The notes: generated by a model not told the origin, from the sequence alone. Counted from the first letter of the stretch, positions 15,657 to 23,357 are shown. The stretch is DNA of 64,000 bases from JAJFFW01 sp038531315 (GCA_038531315.1 JBCBBT010000007.1:1-64000), one strand, 5' to 3'. Numbers and translations: made by a program.

Positions 15657-15902
15657 TTAGCCTCGGTCTTCAGACATATAATATTCGCCCACGCTCGCCA
15701 CGAAATCGCGCGGATCGAAATTGAGGACGCGCGCGATTTTCTGAATGATGGATAGGTTCAGTGGGGCGAGCCCGGATTCGAAATCCTCAATTGTCGCGAC
15801 ATCGACGTCGATGGCGGCTGCAAGCGCATCAATCGAACAATTCTCCGCCCGGCGGAGATGACCCAGGACCTTACCGGCAAAGCCGTCAATATTAGGGATC
15901 AT
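15657..15902 (-). CDS. Small XRE-type helix-turn-helix protein
   Basis: This 81-residue protein is almost entirely a Cro/C1-type helix-turn-helix domain (about residues 9-65). Helix 2 and the recognition helix lie in CSIDALAAAIDVDVATIEDFESG, followed by NLSIIQKIARVLNFDP. There is no effector domain. It is divergent from a second XRE gene at 16233 across a 330-base AT-rich region with palindromes, a natural place for auto- or cross-regulation. Targets are unknown. Confidence 0.75.
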   Translation of the reverse strand: MIPNIDGFAGKVLGHLRRAENCSIDALAAAIDVDVATIEDFESGLAPLNLSIIQKIARVLNFDPRDFVASVGEYYMSEDRG

Positions 15903-15981
15903 AAAATTTAGCCTAAAAGGGCCGGTTGAATATTGAGAAACATCGCAACTCTCCTTCAGCGAGATTTTTCGACGATATTTT

Positions 15982-15994
15982 CAATTTAAAATTG
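15982..15994. promoter_or_regulatory. Operator candidate, palindrome caattt-A-aaattg
   Basis: A perfect 6-bp inverted repeat with a one-base centre lies 80 bases upstream of the minus-strand XRE gene. Short AT-rich palindromes of this kind are typical binding sites of XRE-family dimers. The assignment is by position only. Confidence 0.4.
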
Positions 15995-16073
15995 GGTCAA
16001 TATCTTAAAATGCGGTTTTTTCTTGGCGAAACCCGGATTACCCGTGCCACCTCGCCGCTTAGAGGCACAACTT

Positions 16074-16087
16074 ATAATTGTAATTAT
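16074..16087. promoter_or_regulatory. Operator candidate, palindrome ataatt-GT-aattat
   Basis: A perfect 6-bp inverted repeat with a two-base centre overlaps a TATAAT hexamer at 16073-16078. A repressor bound here would cover that -10-like element. It lies about 150 bases before the plus-strand XRE start. Confidence 0.4.
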
Positions 16088-16232
16088 CATAGAGCGCTAT
16101 ATTAAATTGTATTTTACTTAAATAATGCGTTTTTACCGTCCTGATCATGGATTTTTCAATCATTGTTAGGGTAAGAATAGCGCCGAGCGCGCCAGTGGGG
16201 CGCAGCGCAGCGCGGACGTCAGGCCGCAATTT

Positions 16233-16667
16233 ATGTCGAGCCAGTCGAAGGCTTTGTTTTCAATGTCTGATCAATTTCCGGAAGCCGATGATTCCATTGA
16301 CGTTGAATTGGGTAAGCGTCTGAAGGCGCTCCGCGTCCAGTCCGGCAAAACTCAAGCGGATATCGCCGCCGTCCTCGGCGTCAGCCCCCAGCAATATCAA
16401 AAATACGAAAAGGGCTCGTCTAAATGCAGCCTTGAGAGCCTTGTGCGACTGGCGGCCCATTACAAGCAACCGGTAGCGAGCTTGCTGCCGGACAGCCTTG
16501 GCGCGAAATCTGGCATGAGCGAAAGCGAAGACGCGTTCGTCGCGCCCGGCGCAGCGGTCGCCGACGAAGCCCACCTGATCGCGGAAGTGACAGCGCTTTT
16601 TATTCGCATCGGCTCGAAAGAAACCCGCCGAAAGCTGATCGCGCTCCTGAGTGAAATCTCTCAATAA
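16233..16667 (+). CDS. XRE-family transcriptional regulator with C-terminal helix domain
   Basis: This 144-residue regulator has a Cro/C1 helix-turn-helix at about residues 25-82 (GKRLKALRVQSGKTQADIAAVLGV, read across two helices, then YQKYEKGSSKCSLESL). A linker of about 30 residues and a C-terminal helical segment (DEAHLIAEVTALFIRIGSKETRRKLIALL) follow, as in many short alphaproteobacterial XRE proteins. The ATG at 16233 is used; an in-frame Met at 16263 is an alternative. It is divergent from a smaller XRE gene. Its target genes are unknown, but self-regulation through the shared region is likely. Confidence 0.85.
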   Translation: MSSQSKALFSMSDQFPEADDSIDVELGKRLKALRVQSGKTQADIAAVLGVSPQQYQKYEKGSSKCSLESLVRLAAHYKQPVASLLPDSLGAKSGMSESEDAFVAPGAAVADEAHLIAEVTALFIRIGSKETRRKLIALLSEISQ

Positions 16668-16760
16668 GCCTCCCAGTTCATTATAAGCAGCGCAGTTCCT
16701 TTGCGGCGCTGGCGTGTCGGTGAGTTTGGCGACCAGCGCCGAAAATGCCGGACCGACTGA

Positions 16761-16796
16761 GCGCCAGCGCCAACGCCACCGCAACCGCAACCGCCA
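16761..16796 (+). repeat. Degenerate 6-base tandem repeat
   Basis: Six consecutive units of the form NCGCMA (gcgcca, gcgcca, acgcca, ccgcaa, ccgcaa, ccgcca) lie between the XRE gene and the tRNA. The stretch lies outside any gene, so its six-base period does not reflect a coding constraint that I can see. Confidence 0.55.
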
Positions 16797-16900
16797 AAGC
16801 TAACGATCGCTCCCGATGTCGACTGGCGTCGCCGCTTGATCAGCACTGATCCGTAAACGGATGAGTGCTCAATCGGAAGGCGCATCCGGGATTAGGTGCG

Positions 16901-16936
16901 CCTTTATCCGCCGCAGAGCCTTTGTCCGCCGCAGAA
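16901..16936 (+). repeat. Tandem 18-base repeat
   Basis: Two adjacent copies of cctttatccgccgcagag differ at two positions (a/g at base 6, g/a at base 18). The first copy overlaps the right arm of the inverted repeat at 16877-16904. The element lies 54 bases beyond the 3' end of tRNA-His. Confidence 0.65.
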
Positions 16937-16989
16937 AAAAGATGAGAAATATCCAACAAACCGGATAGCCAGGGCGCAGCGCTATTTGA

Positions 16990-17066
16990 TGGTACCGCCT
17001 TCTGGAATCGAACCAGAGACCTCTAGATCCACAATCTAGCGCTCTAACCAACTGAGCTAAGGCGGC
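16990..17066 (-). tRNA. tRNA-His (anticodon GTG)
   Basis: The 77-base minus-strand sequence folds into a full cloverleaf: acceptor GCCGCCT / AGGCGGT, D arm GCTC..GAGC, anticodon arm CTAGA-TTGTGGA-TCTAG with anticodon GTG, and T arm TCTGG-TTCGATT-CCAGA. The 3' CCA is encoded. The discriminator base is A73, the first pair is G1-U72, and the base before G1 is C, so the usual extra G-1 of tRNA-His is not encoded. This matches the unusual tRNA-His type known from a large alphaproteobacterial clade. It stands alone, not in a tRNA cluster. Confidence 0.96.
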
Positions 17067-17230
17067 GCGCTGGGCGCTAAGGCCGGGTTTCTGTCGCGTG
17101 CGCCACAGAAAACGAGCGCGATATGTATCGACCGCGCCCGTTCAATGCAAGGATCAATCTGGCGATGGGCGGCCCTGAATTCGCCGCGCATCGCGGGGGG
17201 CGGCGCGTTTATCCCGCGCCGCGCTCTGGT

Positions 17231-18043
17231 TCACGAGCCGGCTTGCGCGCCCTCGGCGCTCATCCGCTGGATTTCTTCTTTCAGCTGCTGGATCCGCGTG
17301 CCGCTGCCGGGGTGTGTGGACAGAAATTCGGGCGGCGCCGAGCCGTTGTTCGCTGCGCCCATTTTCTCCCAGAAGCGCACCGCCTCATTCGGATTGTAGC
17401 CGGCGACGGCCATGTATTTCAGACCCTCGCGATCGGCTTCGAGTTCATGTTCGCGCGAGAACGGCAGTGCATTGCCGACCGTCACGCCAAGCCCCAACGC
17501 CTGCATCCAGAGATTGGCGTTTTGACTGCCGGAAAGACCGGCGGCGGCGAGCCCGAGACCAAACTGCGTCTGCGCAGCGCGGCCGGCGCGTTTGGCGGCA
17601 TGGTCGTATTTCACATGCGCGACCTCGTGGCCCATGACAGCCGCAATCTGATCATCGTTTTCCATCAGATCGAGAATGCCGGTGTAAAAGCCGATCTTGC
17701 CGCCGGGCAGCGCGAATGCGTTTAGCTGGTCGGATTGAAAAACCTGGACTTCCCATTGTGCGGGATCGCCGCCGGCGGCGCGGATCACCCGCGGCGCAAC
17801 GCGCTGCATGCGCGAGACATAACGCGGATCAGAGGAAATCTGTTGCTGGTTTTTGATGCCTTGCCACGCGCTCAGCGACGCCGCCTGGACCTGTTCCGGC
17901 GGCGGCGCGAAGGCGCTGTCGAGCGACGCGCACGCCGCAGCGCCGATCGCCAAAGCGCCGCAAGCGAGCCGCAACACGATCCGCTGAGCGGCGCTTGTGC
18001 TGGTTGCGGCATTTGTTGATTTTTTGATTTGCCCAATTTTCAT
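17231..18043 (-). CDS. M48-family metalloprotease, lipoprotein
   Basis: A zinc metalloprotease of 270 residues, related to BepA/LoiP-type envelope quality-control proteases. The signal peptide ends in a lipobox with Cys38 (AAAC). The zinc site is HEVAH at residues 139-143, and the third ligand lies in EHELEADREGLKYM, the M48 ExxxD motif. The N-terminal half has NAFALPGGKIGFYTGIL, typical of the family. The ATG at 18043 with GGGAAGGG upstream is better than the earlier frame-open start at 18130, because it places the basic n-region directly before the hydrophobic segment. The likely site of action is the periplasm. No partner genes are adjacent. Confidence 0.9.
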   Translation of the reverse strand: MKIGQIKKSTNAATSTSAAQRIVLRLACGALAIGAAACASLDSAFAPPPEQVQAASLSAWQGIKNQQQISSDPRYVSRMQRVAPRVIRAAGGDPAQWEVQVFQSDQLNAFALPGGKIGFYTGILDLMENDDQIAAVMGHEVAHVKYDHAAKRAGRAAQTQFGLGLAAAGLSGSQNANLWMQALGLGVTVGNALPFSREHELEADREGLKYMAVAGYNPNEAVRFWEKMGAANNGSAPPEFLSTHPGSGTRIQQLKEEIQRMSAEGAQAGS

Positions 18044-18214
18044 GAGTATTCCCTTCCCAGAAAAGGCGTGTTCGTGCCCCTGAAGTCTCCCACATGGTGC
18101 GGAGTATAGGCGAAAAGCGGCCGACGACAAATCGGTCAGCCTGGCAAAAGCCGCTGAAACACCTGAACAAATTGCAAGATTAAGACGCCCTGACGCCGCG
18201 AACGCGAGCGCCGA

Positions 18215-18781
18215 TCAGGGCTCCAGCTCGGAATCCCAGTAAAGAAAGTCCTGCCAGCTATCGTGCAGATAATGCGGCGGGAAGGCGCGGCCGCGCTCGT
18301 TGAGTTCGAACATGGTCGGGCGCGACGGTTTGCGCGCGGGGAACATATCAGCCTCGCGCGGCAGCCGGCCGCCCTTGCGCAAATTACAGGGGCTACAGGC
18401 GGCGACAATGTTCTCCCATGTCGTCCGCCCGCCTTTGGAGCGCGGCACAACATGATCGAAGGTCAGAAGATCGCGCTCGCCGGAGCCGCAATATTGGCAG
18501 GTGAACTTATCGCGCAAAAACACGTTGAAGCGCGTGAAAGCAGGCGTTCGCGTGTGTTTCACATAGGTCTTTAACGAAACGACCGACGGTAGCTGCATTT
18601 CAAACGACGGACTGCGCACAACCGTCTCGTACTGCGCGACCACATCGACCCTGTCGAGAAAAACAGCCTTTAGCGCATCCTGCCACGACCACAGCGACAG
18701 CGGAAAATAACTGAGCGGACGGAAATCAGCATTCAGGACCAGCGCCGGACATCCCTCCGGCGTCTGTGCGGCTAGCTCCAC
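18215..18781 (-). CDS. HNH endonuclease family protein
   Basis: This 188-residue protein has a conserved N-terminal domain (ALVLNADFRPLSYFPLSLWSWQDA) and an HNH domain with CQYCG, DHVVPRSKGGRTTWENIVAAC and CNLRKG, giving two zinc CxxC pairs around the DH..P..N core. This family is widespread as a single-copy chromosomal gene in alphaproteobacteria; its physiological target is not established. The GTG start at 18781 is supported by GGGAGGG five bases upstream. Upstream lie two inverted repeats (18887-18930). Confidence 0.88.
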   Translation of the reverse strand: MELAAQTPEGCPALVLNADFRPLSYFPLSLWSWQDALKAVFLDRVDVVAQYETVVRSPSFEMQLPSVVSLKTYVKHTRTPAFTRFNVFLRDKFTCQYCGSGERDLLTFDHVVPRSKGGRTTWENIVAACSPCNLRKGGRLPREADMFPARKPSRPTMFELNERGRAFPPHYLHDSWQDFLYWDSELEP

Positions 18782-18886
18782 AACACCCTCCCCACGGCGT
18801 CAGCCGGTCGCCTTAGAGGCGAAACGCGTAATGACACAACCTCAACAGTGAACGCGACATCTCCTTGAAAATTCACGCTTTCCCTA

Positions 18887-18930
18887 AAGACAGTTTGTCT
18901 TACCTGATTCCCTATGACAACTCTTTGTCA
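18887..18930. promoter_or_regulatory. Two neighbouring inverted repeats upstream of the HNH gene
   Basis: aagaca-GTT-tgtctt (18887-18901) and tgacaa-CTCT-ttgtca (18915-18930) are two perfect 6-bp inverted repeats sharing GACA/TGTC half-sites, centred about 28 bases apart. They lie about 110-150 bases before the HNH start. They could be paired operator sites; there is no direct evidence. Confidence 0.3.
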
Positions 18931-19002
18931 AAATCGTTGCAATTGCGCCTCAATATTCAGTTTACAGCAGAACCATTTCGGCCGGCGTGCGCGACGCGGC
19001 GG

Positions 19003-19125
19003 TCAAAGCGGCGTTCGCCCGCGCAGATGGGCGTAGAACGTCCATAAAATATGGGCCGCGACGCCGCGATACGGCGCCCAGCGGGCCGCACGTTCGTCGA
19101 GTGTTCGCTGATCGTAATCGGGCCG
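19003..19125 (-). pseudogene. 3' remnant of an alkA-like DNA-3-methyladenine glycosylase
   Basis: About 40 codons on the minus strand, ending in a stop at 19003, read RRPDYDQRTLDERAARW then APYRGVAAHILWTFYAHLRGRTPL. This is the C-terminal end of AlkA-type glycosylases, where WRPYRAVAAxLLW is conserved. Beyond 19125 the same frame turns into the antisense of the patatin gene and loses all similarity. At least 80 per cent of the gene, including the HhH-GPD core and catalytic Asp, is therefore missing. The break coincides with the truncation of the divergent patatin gene, so one deletion probably removed both 5' ends. Confidence 0.7.
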
Positions 19126-19141
19126 GCGCGATTTTGCGGCG

Positions 19142-20539
19142 TTGCTAGATGACCATGCCGATCTCGTGGGCGCTCTCGCCAAGCTTGCATTGCAGCGTGC
19201 GCGCGGTCCGCTCGTCGGCGCAAATGCGCTCTCAGCCAGATCAGCGCCGCGCATCTTCGCCGTCGTCGCGTCTTCGCCGTCGATTGATCCGAATGCGCAT
19301 GCCGAAGCATTGGCGCGCCGAATAGACGAAATGGGTTTGCGGGTTCTGGCGATGCCAGTGAAGGATACCGCGCCTGACAGCTATGAATTCGACCGTATTG
19401 AGGAACGCCACGACATCGTCATTCTCGCTGCACGCGTCGTCGATACGTCCTGGTACAGATTTGTGTTGCGCCACGCCGATCGATTTTTGGTCCTGGCGCG
19501 ACGCGATGCGCGCCCCCCGAGACCTTTCCCGCTGGTGACGGCGGCTGGTGAGCGGGCGAGAAAGTTTCGCCTTGTCGATCTTGTCGTTCTGCATGAGGGC
19601 CCGGAGCGCAGTTCCGTCGCCGATTGGCTCGATGCGCTAAGCGCGGCGAGGGTGTTCCATTGCCGCGGCCAACGCTGTGTTGATCGGCTGGCGAGGGTGA
19701 TCGCGGGGCGGTCGGTGGGCATGGTGTTATCGGGCGGCGGCGCGCGGGCCTACGCACATATCGGCGCTGTCAAGGCATTGCGTGAATATGGCGTTCCCAT
19801 CGATCTTGCTTGCGGCGCGTCTATGGGCGGGATCATCGCCGCGTGCGTTGCAATGGGCTGGAGCAGCGAAGAAATCGAAGAACGTATCAAAGACGCTTTT
19901 GTGAGCAGCAATCCGCTTGGGGATTATGTGTTGCCCGTCGTGGCGATGACCCGTGGCAAGCGCGTTGAGGAGCGCCTTGCAAAACACTTCGGCGATTCGC
20001 TGATTGAACAGATCGAACTACCGTTTTTTTGCGTGTCCTCGGAGCTCACGCGAGGGGAGGCCAAGATCCATCGTCGTGGTTTATTGCGCGATGCGTTGCG
20101 CGCGTCGGTTTCGTTGCCGGGCGTCATGCCGCCGGTTGTGCGCGAAGACCATCTGTTTGTTGACGGCGCCGTTATCAATAACTTTCCGACGGATATCATG
20201 AGCGCCATGCACAGGGGGCTGACGATCGGCGTTGACGTTGCTCGGCGCGGCACGATCAGCGCCGAGGCCTTTATCGATCCGCCGAACTTCTTTCAGTGGG
20301 TTTTTAGGCACGGGTTATCCGCCCCGCCGCCAATTGTTCCCTTGTTAATGCGTTCTGCGACAGCGCGCGCGAACAACGATTTACAACACAGACCCGATAT
20401 CGCGATCGCGCCGGCGGTGCGGGGCGTCGAGCTGCGAGACTGGAAAAAATATGATCAGGCCGTCGCGGACGGCTATACGGAAACCCGCAAGGCGCTTGAT
20501 CAGTACGGACCGCTCCTTGAGATTGGACAACAAGGATGA
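19142..20539 (+). CDS. Patatin-like phospholipase (NTE type), N-terminally truncated
   Basis: The patatin domain is intact: oxyanion loop SGGGARAYAHIGAV, nucleophile Ser227 in GASMGG and Asp341 in DGAVINNFP. Before it is the 150-residue linker seen in bacterial NTE-type proteins. The frame opens at 19118 with DFAALLDDHADLVGALAKLALQR split around the start, which is the last helix of a cyclic-nucleotide-binding domain; the rest of that domain is absent. The only nearby start is a TTG at 19142 with no good ribosome site, so expression is doubtful though the enzyme domain could be active. Its stop overlaps the next gene by four bases. It may be a decaying gene. Confidence 0.75.
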   Translation: MLDDHADLVGALAKLALQRARGPLVGANALSARSAPRIFAVVASSPSIDPNAHAEALARRIDEMGLRVLAMPVKDTAPDSYEFDRIEERHDIVILAARVVDTSWYRFVLRHADRFLVLARRDARPPRPFPLVTAAGERARKFRLVDLVVLHEGPERSSVADWLDALSAARVFHCRGQRCVDRLARVIAGRSVGMVLSGGGARAYAHIGAVKALREYGVPIDLACGASMGGIIAACVAMGWSSEEIEERIKDAFVSSNPLGDYVLPVVAMTRGKRVEERLAKHFGDSLIEQIELPFFCVSSELTRGEAKIHRRGLLRDALRASVSLPGVMPPVVREDHLFVDGAVINNFPTDIMSAMHRGLTIGVDVARRGTISAEAFIDPPNFFQWVFRHGLSAPPPIVPLLMRSATARANNDLQHRPDIAIAPAVRGVELRDWKKYDQAVADGYTETRKALDQYGPLLEIGQQG

Positions 20540-21189
20540 TCCGCGTTGTTTTGCTCGCTGTTTCGGCAATTGGCGGGGTTGTTGCGCTTGGCAGGAGGCT
20601 GGCCGACCGATCAATTGAAAACCGTCTTGATACGGAGCTGGAAGCCGCCAGCAAACTTGCGATGGCTGAGCTTGATCGTGAAATTGATGCGGTCGTCCGA
20701 CACCACCTTGCCGCTTATGCATCGTCATTGCTGACAAAGGCCGGCCTGGTCGGCGGCGCCTACCTGCTTTTTGCCGCTGGTTTCATTTCATCGATTTTTT
20801 TCAAGGCCGGCGTGTCGGTCCTGATCTTGTGTTTTATTGCGTATGATATCGCGAGGGTGTCGCGCCATACCCCGCTTGCGGTGAAACTAATTCGTGAATA
20901 CGGCTTCGATGGTCGAAAGGCGATCAAGGAATATGTCGCCGGCGTTGCGTTTCAGCGCGTCTACGCCGAAGCTCGGACGCGTCTTGGAACAGGCCCCGCC
21001 AAACGCGTAATCGCTGTATCAAGCTTTTCCGCTCACGAATTGTCCGAAGATGTCGCGAATGCCGTCGCCCACGTCGCCCATGAAACGAGTTATGATAAAA
21101 TCCGCGCGCGCGTCATGCTGGCGTTGTTCAAAGGCGGCCTCATGTTTGCGGTGTACGCCGGTTTTGTCGCGTTGATCGTCGTTTCGTAA
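20536..21189 (+). CDS. Membrane protein coupled to the patatin gene, function unknown
   Basis: This 217-residue protein overlaps the patatin stop codon by four bases (ATGA). A short N-terminal hydrophobic segment (about residues 2-20) is followed by an acidic helical stretch, a central pair of hydrophobic segments (about 66-85 and 90-107), a basic helical region and a C-terminal membrane segment (about 195-217). The basic residues between the membrane parts suggest a cytoplasmic loop. I do not recognise the family; it superficially resembles holin-like proteins but no phage gene is near. Translational coupling suggests a role together with the lipase. It ends two bases from the convergent ubiG stop. 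Confidence 0.7.
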   Translation: MIRVVLLAVSAIGGVVALGRRLADRSIENRLDTELEAASKLAMAELDREIDAVVRHHLAAYASSLLTKAGLVGGAYLLFAAGFISSIFFKAGVSVLILCFIAYDIARVSRHTPLAVKLIREYGFDGRKAIKEYVAGVAFQRVYAEARTRLGTGPAKRVIAVSSFSAHELSEDVANAVAHVAHETSYDKIRARVMLALFKGGLMFAVYAGFVALIVVS

Positions 21190-21190
21190 G

Positions 21191-21988
21191 CTAGCCGGCG
21201 TCTTTCACGGCGCAGACCATATAATTCACCGAAACATCCGATGTGACGCGCCAGGCGTCTTGCAGCGGATTGTAGAAAACCCCCGCTTTCTTGGTGATCG
21301 ACATCGCAGACGGCCTGAGCGCCGAGGCGATTTCGTCGGGCTTTACGAATTTTCGAGGGTCATGCGTGCCGCGCGGCAACCATCCCAGGACATATTCGGC
21401 GCCGACTTTGGCGAGCGCAAACGCCTTTAGCGTCCTGTTGATCGTTGCGACAATCATCAGGCCGCCGGGCTTCACGAGATCAGCTGAACTTTGCAGAAAC
21501 AAGTCGACATCCGCGACGTGCTCAACGGCCTCAAGATTAAGAACAATGTCGAACGGCGCCTCGCCCGCATCGACGAGCGCTTCAACGGTCGTCGCCCGAT
21601 AGTCGATATCAAGGTCTGATTGCGATGCATGGACCATCGCTGTCTTTATATTGCGCTCGGCGGCGTCAATCGCCGTCACCTGCGCGCCGAGGCGCCGCAT
21701 GGGCTCTGCGACCAACCCGCCGCCGCAGCCGACATCGAGCAGACGAAGTCCTTCGAGCGGCTCGGCCGTCTCTGTCTTGCGCCCAAAATGGTCAAGAGCG
21801 GTGTCGCGAATATAGGCGAGCCGCGTTGGATTGAACTTATGGAGCGGTTTGAATTTACCCGTTGGGTCCCACCACTCGTCGGCGATCTTTGAGAATTTCT
21901 CGATCTCCGAAGGATCGATTGTTGTCGCGCCCGCGTTTTTGTCTGCGGCGGCGGTTGCGTCGGGTGAGGGGGCGGCTGTTGCGGCCAT
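21191..21988 (-). CDS. ubiG: Ubiquinone biosynthesis O-methyltransferase
   Basis: It performs both O-methylations of the ubiquinone ring. The 265-residue protein starts with a variable Ala-rich tail and then has FSKIADEWWDPTGKFKPLHKFNPTRL, the UbiG substrate-side signature (read over residues of about 33-58). The SAM motif is LLDVGCGGGLVAEPM, followed by VTAIDAAERNI and LNLEAVEHVADVDLFL. AGGAG lies before the ATG at 21988, which rules out the longer open frame. It is divergent from lysC with 109 bases between, the ubiG-lysC arrangement common in alphaproteobacteria. Confidence 0.95.
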   Translation of the reverse strand: MAATAAPSPDATAAADKNAGATTIDPSEIEKFSKIADEWWDPTGKFKPLHKFNPTRLAYIRDTALDHFGRKTETAEPLEGLRLLDVGCGGGLVAEPMRRLGAQVTAIDAAERNIKTAMVHASQSDLDIDYRATTVEALVDAGEAPFDIVLNLEAVEHVADVDLFLQSSADLVKPGGLMIVATINRTLKAFALAKVGAEYVLGWLPRGTHDPRKFVKPDEIASALRPSAMSITKKAGVFYNPLQDAWRVTSDVSVNYMVCAVKDAG

Positions 21989-22097
21989 GTCGGCTCCTTG
22001 CTTCATATGGGCGGCGTCTCTAGATATCGGGTCGCCTGACATCCACCAATGCGGCTTCCGGCTGCACATCTCAGCAACACTGGCCCGGGAAAATTCC

Positions 22098-23357
22098 ATG
22101 GCGCGCGTCGTGATGAAATTTGGCGGCACGTCCGTCGCCGATCTTGACCGCATTCGGCATGCGGCGCGCTTTGTGAAACGCGAAGCCGATGCCGGTCATG
22201 GGGTCCTTGTGGTGGTGTCGGCCATGGCCGGCGAGACCAACCGACTGGTGGCGCTCGCCGATGAGGCGGGCCCGCCAGACCCGGCGCTCGACGCGCGTAA
22301 CGTCGAATATGATGCGATTGTTTCTTCTGGCGAGCAGGTCACGTCCGGGCTTCTGGCCCTTGTGCTCCAGAATTTGGGCTTCAGAGCGCGATCCTGGCAG
22401 GGCTGGCAGGCGCCGCTGATGACCGATAACGCGCACGGCAAAGCCAGAATAAGGGAAATACCGCCCGACAAGCTCGTCCAGTCTCTCGATAATGGCGAAA
22501 TCGGAATTATGTCGGGTTTTCAAGGTGTTACGCCGGAGGCGCGGATCGCAACGCTAGGCCGAGGCGGCTCCGACACCAGCGCTGTTGCGCTGGCGGCGGC
22601 CATTGAGGCCGACCGCTGCGACATTTATACCGATGTCGACGGCGTTTATACGACGGACCCGCGTATTAACCGGGAGGCGCAGCGCCTTGAACGCATTTCT
22701 TTTGAGGAAATGCTCGAAATGGCCTCACTTGGCGCCAAGGTCCTCCAGACCCGGTCCGTCGAGTTGGCGATGGCGCACAGCGTTAAGCTCCGCGTTCTGT
22801 CGAGCTTCGACACGCCCGAAGCACCGGGGCCTGGTACGATCATCTGCGACGAAGAGGAAATTGTGGAACAGAAAATCGTTAGCGCCGTCACGCCGTCGCA
22901 TGATGAAGCCAAAATCAGCTTGTTGTCTGTTCCGGATAAGCCGGGGAACGCCGCTAAGATTTTCACGCTTCTCGCAAACGCCGGCGTCAACGTGGACATG
23001 ATTGTCCAAAGCCCCGCGCGCGCTGAGAATGCGGCCAACATTTCTTTCACGATGCATGAAAGTGATTTGTCGCGAGCAGAAGAAGTCTTAAGCGGCGCGC
23101 AATCTGAGATCGGCTTTGAAGCCATGCAATCAGATCGTCACGTTGTCAAAATCAGCGTCATCGGCGTGGGCATGAAAAGCCATACGGGCGTTGCATCGAC
23201 AATGTTTGAAACGCTTGCGGAGAACAATATCAATATCCACAATATTTCGACCTCGGAAATTAAAATCAGTGTTCTGATCGATTCGAAGTACTCTGAACTC
23301 GCGGTTCGTGCGCTGCATACCGCATACGGTCTTGATCGCGCGGCTGGCGCCGCGTGA
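22098..23357 (+). CDS. lysC: Aspartate kinase
   Basis: It phosphorylates aspartate, the entry step to lysine, threonine, methionine and diaminopimelate. The 419-residue protein begins MARVVMKFGGTSVADLDRI, with the kinase signature KFGGTSV, then SGEQVTSGLLAL, TLGRGGSDTSAVALAAA and YTDVDGVYTTDPR. Two C-terminal ACT domains (about residues 275-415) include LLSVPDKPGNAAKIF and ISVIGVGMKSHTGVA, indicating feedback control by end products. The frame is open 270 bases further upstream, but only the ATG at 22098 matches the family start. ptsP follows 43 bases on. Confidence 0.96.
   Translation: MARVVMKFGGTSVADLDRIRHAARFVKREADAGHGVLVVVSAMAGETNRLVALADEAGPPDPALDARNVEYDAIVSSGEQVTSGLLALVLQNLGFRARSWQGWQAPLMTDNAHGKARIREIPPDKLVQSLDNGEIGIMSGFQGVTPEARIATLGRGGSDTSAVALAAAIEADRCDIYTDVDGVYTTDPRINREAQRLERISFEEMLEMASLGAKVLQTRSVELAMAHSVKLRVLSSFDTPEAPGPGTIICDEEEIVEQKIVSAVTPSHDEAKISLLSVPDKPGNAAKIFTLLANAGVNVDMIVQSPARAENAANISFTMHESDLSRAEEVLSGAQSEIGFEAMQSDRHVVKISVIGVGMKSHTGVASTMFETLAENNINIHNISTSEIKISVLIDSKYSELAVRALHTAYGLDRAAGAA

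Larger units (their letters stand above)
15903..16232. other. AT-rich divergent regulatory region between two XRE genes
   Basis: This 330-base gap is clearly richer in A and T than the rest of the window. It holds two palindromes (15982-15994 and 16074-16087), a perfect TATAAT at 16073-16078, and several A/T tracts. No open frame in it looks coding. It probably carries the promoters of both flanking regulator genes. Confidence 0.6.
16668..16989. other. Gene-free stretch with short repeats before tRNA-His
   Basis: No credible gene is visible in these 322 bases. They contain a run of degenerate 6-base units (16761-16796), an 8-bp inverted repeat with a 12-base loop (16877-16904) and a tandem 18-base repeat (16901-16936). 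The inverted repeat is not followed by a T run on either strand, so it is not a classical terminator. Confidence 0.6.

Noticed and set aside
16877..16904. 8-bp inverted repeat taken as the terminator of tRNA-His or the XRE gene
   Set aside because: No T run follows on either strand, and the distance from the tRNA 3' end is over 80 bases.
19118..19141. Start of an intact cNMP-binding domain upstream of the patatin gene in another frame
   Set aside because: All three plus-strand frames from 18865 to 19117 were read and none shows the beta-roll of a cNMP domain. The sequence there is the alkA remnant on the other strand.
20536..21189. Holin or prophage remnant
   Set aside because: The hydrophobic pattern is only loosely holin-like; there are no lysis, capsid or integrase genes, and the gene is coupled to a lipase.
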